Shown piece after piece: positions 58,665 to 64,000 of a stretch of 64,000 bases of DNA. The position numbers and the translations under genes are program-made. The DNA is from Hypomyces perniciosus. Lineage: Eukaryota > Ascomycota > Sordariomycetes > Hypocreales > Hypocreaceae. Within the stretch, counting starts at the first letter, position 1. Every line of letters starts with the position of its first letter. Under the pieces are notes generated by a model. It had not been told where the DNA came from, did not search any database, and was given only the letters and a program-made list of their open reading frames with translations. The stretch spans positions 2,480,001-2,544,000 of the forward strand of contig SPDT01000007.1 of NCBI GenBank assembly GCA_008477525.1. The letters are read 5' to 3'.

Positions 58665-59555
58665 ATGATCCTCAAACCTTCCGCCGCCATCCTCAGTTCC
58701 TCTTGCATATCATTTCCATTATTAACGACATCACTCAGTGGTGCCTGTCATCTACCGCCATGTACTCGGTCACATTCACCATCACGTTGGCGGTGTAGGA
58801 GAGGATACGCCACGACGCAGAAGGCCAACAGAAAATGGTCGGATTCTAATTCGGACGACAGCGTCCTCCCCCCATGGCCCCAAACGAAACATCCAACGCC
58901 ATATGAAATTCTCGGCATCCAAAAAGGCGCCGCCTACAGCAAGCACAGCTTCTACCAGCTCGTCAAACTATACCACCCCGACACGCACGACTATCGCAGC
59001 TCCCCCTCCGCCCACTCATCCCAGAGCATACCCCACGCAACCCGCCTCGAGCGCTATCGCCTCATCATTGCAGCCAACGAGCTCCTCAGTGACTCTACTA
59101 AACGACGCCTCTATGACACCCAGGGCATAGGCTGGAATCAAGGCCACCGTCCCTCACTCCGCGACCTCGACCGCAGCTGGCGTCACCAACGCGGTAGCGC
59201 AGCCAACAACGCCACCTGGGAAGACTGGGAGCGCTGGCACGAGTCCCGCGATGGGACTCGATACAGAGAGCCTTTATACATGTCTCACGGAACGTTTGCT
59301 TCCATAGTGGTTGTGCTGTGCATGATTGGTGCACTGGCGCAGGCGAATCGTGCAGAGTCAGCGGGCGGGATATACGTCGAGTGGAGCGCAAGTCGGGATG
59401 CTGCAATAGGAGAGCAATTGCGCGTGAGTGGCATGACAGCGACAGGTCGCAGTAAGGACGAGAGGGTCGACAGCTTCTTGAGAGATAGGGAGAATGTGGC
59501 CTGTCAGTTTGTGCCGAGTCAATACGACGCGCCGCAACGGGATAAACCATCTTGA
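58665..59555 (+). CDS. Mitochondrial-type DnaJ (J-domain) protein
   Basis: Single exon, 296 residues. The N-terminus is Ser/Arg-rich without acidic residues up to about 55 (RWRCRRGYATTQ), fitting a mitochondrial presequence. The J domain spans about 78-150: TPYEILGIQKGA, the essential His-Pro-Asp at 104-106 in KLYHPDTHD, and LLSDSTKRRLYD. This motif stimulates Hsp70 ATPase. A hydrophobic stretch, FASIVVVLCMIGALAQA (about 210-226), may cross the inner membrane. There is no zinc-finger or Gly/Phe region, so it is a class C J-protein. The partner Hsp70 and the substrate are unknown. Confidence 0.85.
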   Translation: MILKPSAAILSSSCISFPLLTTSLSGACHLPPCTRSHSPSRWRCRRGYATTQKANRKWSDSNSDDSVLPPWPQTKHPTPYEILGIQKGAAYSKHSFYQLVKLYHPDTHDYRSSPSAHSSQSIPHATRLERYRLIIAANELLSDSTKRRLYDTQGIGWNQGHRPSLRDLDRSWRHQRGSAANNATWEDWERWHESRDGTRYREPLYMSHGTFASIVVVLCMIGALAQANRAESAGGIYVEWSASRDAAIGEQLRVSGMTATGRSKDERVDSFLRDRENVACQFVPSQYDAPQRDKPS

Positions 59556-60025
59556 GCCTGAAACACATTGGACACCGGTTTCAGAAATCAACGCCATCGA
59601 CTAAATTTCGGTGAGATATCCATACTGTCTACTCGGTAGATATGAGTACGACATTATGCTGGTCCAAGTCAGTCAGAGGTGTCTCACTCAATGCGAGGGT
59701 TGGATATCAAGATGTTGTGAGAGGCCAAATTGAAGGCATGAAAGAGACACAACACACGTATAATTGAATGTAAAAAGAGCCTTGTTTAAGAGGAAAAGTA
59801 GACATTGTGGATTGCCTACAATGCTACTTGAACAAATACTACGCACGTTGACTCGCATTACACGTCGTCTGATAATACCGATGGAAGCCGTGCCGAGTTG
59901 ATGGACGTCACCGTTAAGCCGAACCTCTCAATTGAATCTATAATCACCAACCTCGGATCCAGTCCCACCCTTCTTCACCACCTCTCTCGCATTCCCCAAG
60001 CTCGACAACTTCACTCACCACCACA
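59556..60025. other. Spacer J-protein-enoyl-CoA hydratase
   Basis: 470 bp; J-protein 3' UTR and hydratase promoter. The last 60 bp before the ATG are C-rich and CACCAC-rich. No other feature. Confidence 0.5.
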
Positions 60026-61060
60026 ATGCCTCCCCATCTGCGTCCCCTATCCTCCATCACGTTCCTCCTCTCCCGGAGACGCCTCTATTCCACAGCCGAG
60101 CCCCTCATCCGCGTCACCAACCTCCCCGCCTCGTCCTCCGGCCATATCCGCATCCTCGAGCTGAACCGACCACAGGCCCGTAACGCCATCTCCAGGGATC
60201 TTCTCTCCTCCTTGCGTGCCGAAATCGACGACATCCACAGCCAATACGGCCCCAATGGCGAGGAACTCCCACCTGCGAAGCGCTTCGGCGGCGCAGCTGG
60301 TGTAGACGAGAGAGGTCCCACGAGAGCTCTCGTCATCGCCAGCGCAGTTGATACGTGCTTCTGCGCCGGCGCAGACCTGAAAGAAAGACGCGGCTTCACA
60401 CAAGAAGAGTAAGCAAGCTAAAACCTCCCCTCCCCTTCCTCTTTCCACGCCTCTCCATGGCTAAACATATATGCCATGTCCAGGACAGCTGAATTCCTCA
60501 ACAACCTTCGCGGCACCTTCTCCGCCCTCTCCAGCCTCCAAATCCCCACCATCTCCGCCATCTCCTCCCTCGCCCTCGGCGGCGGCCTTGAACTCGCCCT
60601 CTCCACTCACTTCCGCGTCCTCTCCTCCAACGCCACCGTCGGTCTGCCTGAGACCCGCCTCGGCATCATCCCCGGCGCTGGCGGCACCTTCCGACTCCCG
60701 GCCCTCATCGGCCTCGCCCGCGCCCGCGATCTCATTCTCACGGGTCGCCGCGTTGCCGCCCCGGAAGCTTACTTCCTCGGCATTGCGGACCGCCTTGTCG
60801 AGGTTGTTCCGGAGGATGAGCGAGATGGCTCGGATATCCTGCAGGTTGCGCGCAAGGCTGCCCTCTCCGAGGCCGTTAGGTTAGCGCAGGAGATTTGCGA
60901 AGGCGGGCCGGTAGCTATCCGGGCTGGGCTGCAGGCCGTTTCATGGGCTAGGGAAGAAAAGGAGAATGAAATGTACCAGAGGGTCGTCAACACCGAGGAC
61001 AGGAACGAGGCGTTGAAGGCTTTCCAGGAAAAGAGGAAGCCAGTTTTCAAGGGCCGGTAA
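60026..61060 (+). CDS. Mitochondrial enoyl-CoA hydratase/isomerase (AUH-like)
   Basis: Two exons, 60026-60408 and 60484-61060, with a 75-nt intron; 319 residues. Crotonase-fold enzyme. The N-terminus (HLRPLSSITFLLSRRRLYST) looks like a mitochondrial presequence. Key parts are the oxyanion-hole segments FCAGADLKERR and SSLALGGGLELALS, and the acid/base region LPETRLGIIPGAGGTFRLP with two Glu candidates. The C-terminus LKAFQEKRKPVFKGR matches the ending of methylglutaconyl-CoA hydratases (AUH), which act in leucine breakdown. Assignment to AUH rather than the short-chain fatty-acid hydratase is by this overall resemblance. It converges on the UBP2 gene, with 318 bp between stop codons. Confidence 0.9.
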
Positions 61061-61378
61061 CGATTGAGGCTCACGTAGAAAATCCAAAGACGAAAAATGC
61101 CATGTAGAATATTATCGTGGTTTATGATTTCTGACAAGCGACAGTGTCTTTCTTGACCACCAATTTTCATTCCATCTATCATCTTCATGCCACGGGCTTG
61201 CCGCGATGAAAGAAAAAAGAGCAACGCCGATACCACCAATCTCCCAACCGATGCTGGAGTGATTCCGCCATGCCAACTTCAGCTAAATTTATGTCAATGT
61301 TGCGTACCGGGTCATGCCGCCGTATTGCTCTAGCTACTAATCCTCCGCCGATACCGTCTGTAAAAGCATACCAGCAAA
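61061..61378. other. Convergent spacer hydratase-ubp2
   Basis: 318 bp between convergent stop codons, presumably holding both 3' UTRs. No other feature. Confidence 0.5.
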
Positions 61379-64000
61379 CTAGTTAAGTACATCTCCCTCC
61401 GGTATTTTTTCTTCGCGAACTGGATTTGCGTCCGCCATTATGACGCTTTGCTGCAAGTCTGGAGCTGCAGCATCCTCATCCACAACCACGGCAGGCTGAC
61501 CCGGCTTGCCGTCATCAACTTGAACATCACCGTCCACATCCGTGGTGGTTGGTGCGGATGGGACCGCGTCCTTTTGATCCGTCTCTCGTTGAGGAATCTG
61601 TCTGTTCGGGACACTGACGTATTCCTCTTTGTCTTGATCGCGAACGTAGCAAAGGAAATACGGTTCGCCGCTGGTACTTAACGTCTGCAGGACCTCTGCT
61701 GTGTCCTTATTCTCCTTAACATCCGCATCGTTGTACCATCGCCAAACGTTAGCTTCGAAATCGTGAATCCACACCCAATAATGTCCTGAAGTTAAGTGGC
61801 CTCGGTGACAGATGACGGCATGGAGCCGGTATGGTATCTGCTTCTGGCTACTCAAGTTCTGCTCGATGGCCTCTTGTCGCTGCAACAACTCCCTTTCCAT
61901 CATTTCCCGCACAGCCTCATGCGTTTGCCGAACGTCTTCTAATTTCGGGATGTGGTGAGATACCGACGCATCGTCCGACTTGGCTGAAGTTACGAGTAAA
62001 AAGTCATCATCCACCGGCCCATCAAAATCCCAACTCTCCTCTGGCTCTGGAGGAGTATCTTGGTTTGCTTGTTCTCCGGTTGCGATAAAACTGGGGATAT
62101 TTTCGGGGGTTTGACTTCTATTCTGATAAGTTTCGAGGAATGACATGTAAGAAGGACTGGCCTCCACCTTCGCCAGCTGCGATTTCAAATCGGTTATGCG
62201 TTCCGCAGTCATCCAGTCTTCCACTCGTCGCCGAAACACTGGGGAGTCGTGTGGTGCGTCCATGTATCGATCGAGGTACAGTGTCTCTGGAATTACAACG
62301 GGATTACCGTTCTTGCTACCCATCGACTGCGAGCGTTGAATAAGTATGTGCAATACCGGCGGTAATGTCTTGATTGCAGTGTATCGGGATAGTTTGCTCT
62401 CCTCCAAAATTTGCTGATCAAAGTTCCGCCCAAGTGCATCGTACAATGAGCATGGGCCCTCCGCAGCCGGGAATGCTGTGATCGAGCGGTCAAAGCTAAT
62501 CTCATGCTGATACTCCTTTTCGTCAAACTTCTTAGTGTAGTTGACAGTTGTCACAAAGAATGTCTCCATAATCTTCTCTAGTTGAATTCCAGTCTTTTCG
62601 TCCACTGAGGTTGGTCGGATAGCAGCCTGGAGGCGGTTAATAATGCTGCCCATTACTTCTTCAACGTCTTGTTGATCGGTTCCAGAGGATCTCTTTTGAT
62701 GCTCCAGCGCATTGAGAACTTTTTGATCTACAGTTTCTTGCTCTTCTGCATCAACCATCTCAACGTCAGCACTGGTGAAACGCTTTTGAGTAGCTTCAGT
62801 GTTTGTAGCAGACTCTCGTATCTCGACATCTTGTCGAGCTTCGCCCATTTGGGTATCTTTGCCAAAGTCCCCTAAAAGAACCGAAATAGGGGGTAGTTGG
62901 TTCCCCGTTTCTTCTAAAACTGTCTCAACTTTTTCATACGAACGATCGGAACGTGCGTCATCTTGTTCCACAAGAGTCTGTGTACTAGAATTGCTTGCGG
63001 TTTCCAAGTGATCAGACACGGCTTGGACAGAGACATTGACCATGTCAACATCCTCAGCAGTGCTTACAGGCGGAGCTGGAGACGGACGGGCGGGTAGAGG
63101 CGGAGGCTTAGGAGCAGGCGATGCTTCCGATGGCTGTTTGGGGCCCGTCAGCAGCGTGTGTGTTGATAATAGAACCGCATTTGCAAGCCGCTGGGATGGC
63201 CTAGTGGCAGCCTGATTCGAGGCCCGGAGATTGTTGAACAAGATAGCTAGTTCTTGTGCAACTACAGTGAAATTAGCGCTGCAAACTGACGACAGGGAGT
63301 TGATGAGATCGCTACTACTCACAAGCTTGTGCCACAACTGCTTCCCCCCGATCCATTTGCATCTTGTTCCCGCCAAGGCGACGAGCCTGAATGCTCTCAT
63401 CTGTCAGGTCCAACCGCAAGTCGTCATAGTTAAACACGATATCTCGGATAGGCTGCACAGTGAAGAGGTACTGAAGTAAGCTGTTCAGATAACAGGTATT
63501 TCCGATATTATGCAAACCGACAGGGAGGTCCAAGTTGACTGCCTTATTGTCTGACCCACTGTCCGAATCTGAAACATTAACACTCCCAGCATGTCGCAAT
63601 TCCGCCACCGCCTGCTTGAGAAGCGGCGAAATCGTGTGATCAGCAATGGAGTCTAATGCGTCAAGATAAAGGTCCTTCACGTCCTTCGAAGTGCTTGCAG
63701 CCATCTAAATACTTCCAGTTAGCATCGTATTACCAAGAGTACGCTGTGAGGGCAAATGAAAACGAATATGCGTTTTTAATAGGTAGTCAACTCAAAAGAT
63801 CTTACTCACCTTCTCTTTTGTGACTTCAGCAATGTCCCGCCAAGGCGCGTCCGTACTCTCCAATCCAAGAATAGTCCTTGCTGTTTCCAGTGACATTTTG
63901 GAATCAGTTTCCATCAGTAGCGCAGCCTGGTATGAATCGTCGGCAGAAGCTTGAGCGATCACCATGAGCAGACTTCGAGCGGTGGCTGCTTCAGATGGAT
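61379..64000 (-). CDS. ubp2: Ubiquitin carboxyl-terminal hydrolase, UBP2/USP25-like (5' end beyond window)
   Basis: Partial gene; the N-terminal exons lie past the right edge. Visible exons are 64000-63810, 63704-63323 and 63261-61379, separated by introns of 105 and 61 nt with CTAAC/CTAAT branch sites; about 818 residues are covered. The USP Cys box is LHNIGNTCYLNSLLQYLF in the second visible exon; the His box is AVICHRGHLTSGHYWVWIHD near the end. Between them lies a long insert rich in Asp/Glu/Thr/Val, as in Ubp2, which removes Lys63-linked chains and opposes Rsp5 in yeast. The exon beginning at 63704 starts with ATG but is internal: a good 3' splice site precedes it, and the upstream exon (SADDSYQAALLMETDSK, then DAPWRDIAEVTKEK) stays open to the edge. 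Confidence 0.92.

Overview
The window is a piece of nuclear chromosome from a filamentous ascomycete (Pezizomycotina), most likely a Sordariomycete and perhaps Hypocreales. The evidence is short GT-AG introns of 49-134 nt with CTAAC-type branch sites, a DIM-2-type DNA methyltransferase, nuclear-encoded ATP synthase subunit 9, DASH subunit Spc34 and Sld2. Genus and species cannot be named from the sequence alone. I find 21 protein-coding genes and two tRNA genes. Most are single-copy housekeeping genes separated by long non-coding stretches; I see no transposon, CRISPR array, secondary-metabolite cluster or recognisable defence island.

Layout. 0-14 kb, all on the minus strand: a folliculin/Lst7-like protein, a gene-free block of about 5.3 kb, the DIM-2-type cytosine methyltransferase, and the replication initiation factor Sld2. 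14-20 kb: a Topors-like RING protein and a DsbA/FrnE-type oxidoreductase (plus), then Spc34 and an acidic unknown protein (minus). 23-38 kb, all plus: TAF12 with a huge Gln-Ala repeat, proteasome subunit Rpn3, an RNase-inhibitor-like LRR protein with a stop codon just after its best ATG, a Sas2-like MYST acetyltransferase, and atp9. 40-50 kb: Rrp6 (minus), trehalose-6-phosphate synthase (plus) and Vid27 (minus). 50-54 kb: two nearly identical intron-containing tRNA-Leu(AAG) genes in opposite orientation, enclosing a small HTH/AT-hook protein and a membrane-linked alpha/beta-hydrolase-like protein. 54-64 kb: a flavin monooxygenase (minus), a mitochondrial J-protein and an enoyl-CoA hydratase (plus), and the 3' part of a UBP2-type deubiquitinase (minus) that runs off the right edge.

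Functional themes. Several genes serve chromatin and transcription (DIM-2, Sas2-like, TAF12), ubiquitin and proteasome work (RING protein, Rpn3, UBP2), replication and mitosis (Sld2, Spc34), RNA decay (Rrp6) and mitochondria (Atp9, J-protein, hydratase). They do not form an operon or an evident cluster. Exon structures were worked out by eye from splice signals, reading-frame continuity and remembered family sequence patterns.

The strongest unexplained signal is a dispersed 9-base motif, TACTYCGTA. I count 33 copies by hand, all outside the coding exons modelled here (32 intergenic, one in an rrp6 intron), where about one would be expected by chance. The next most interesting items are the nonsense codon at the start of the LRR gene, the 45-unit Gln-Ala repeat in TAF12, and the inverted tRNA-Leu pair.
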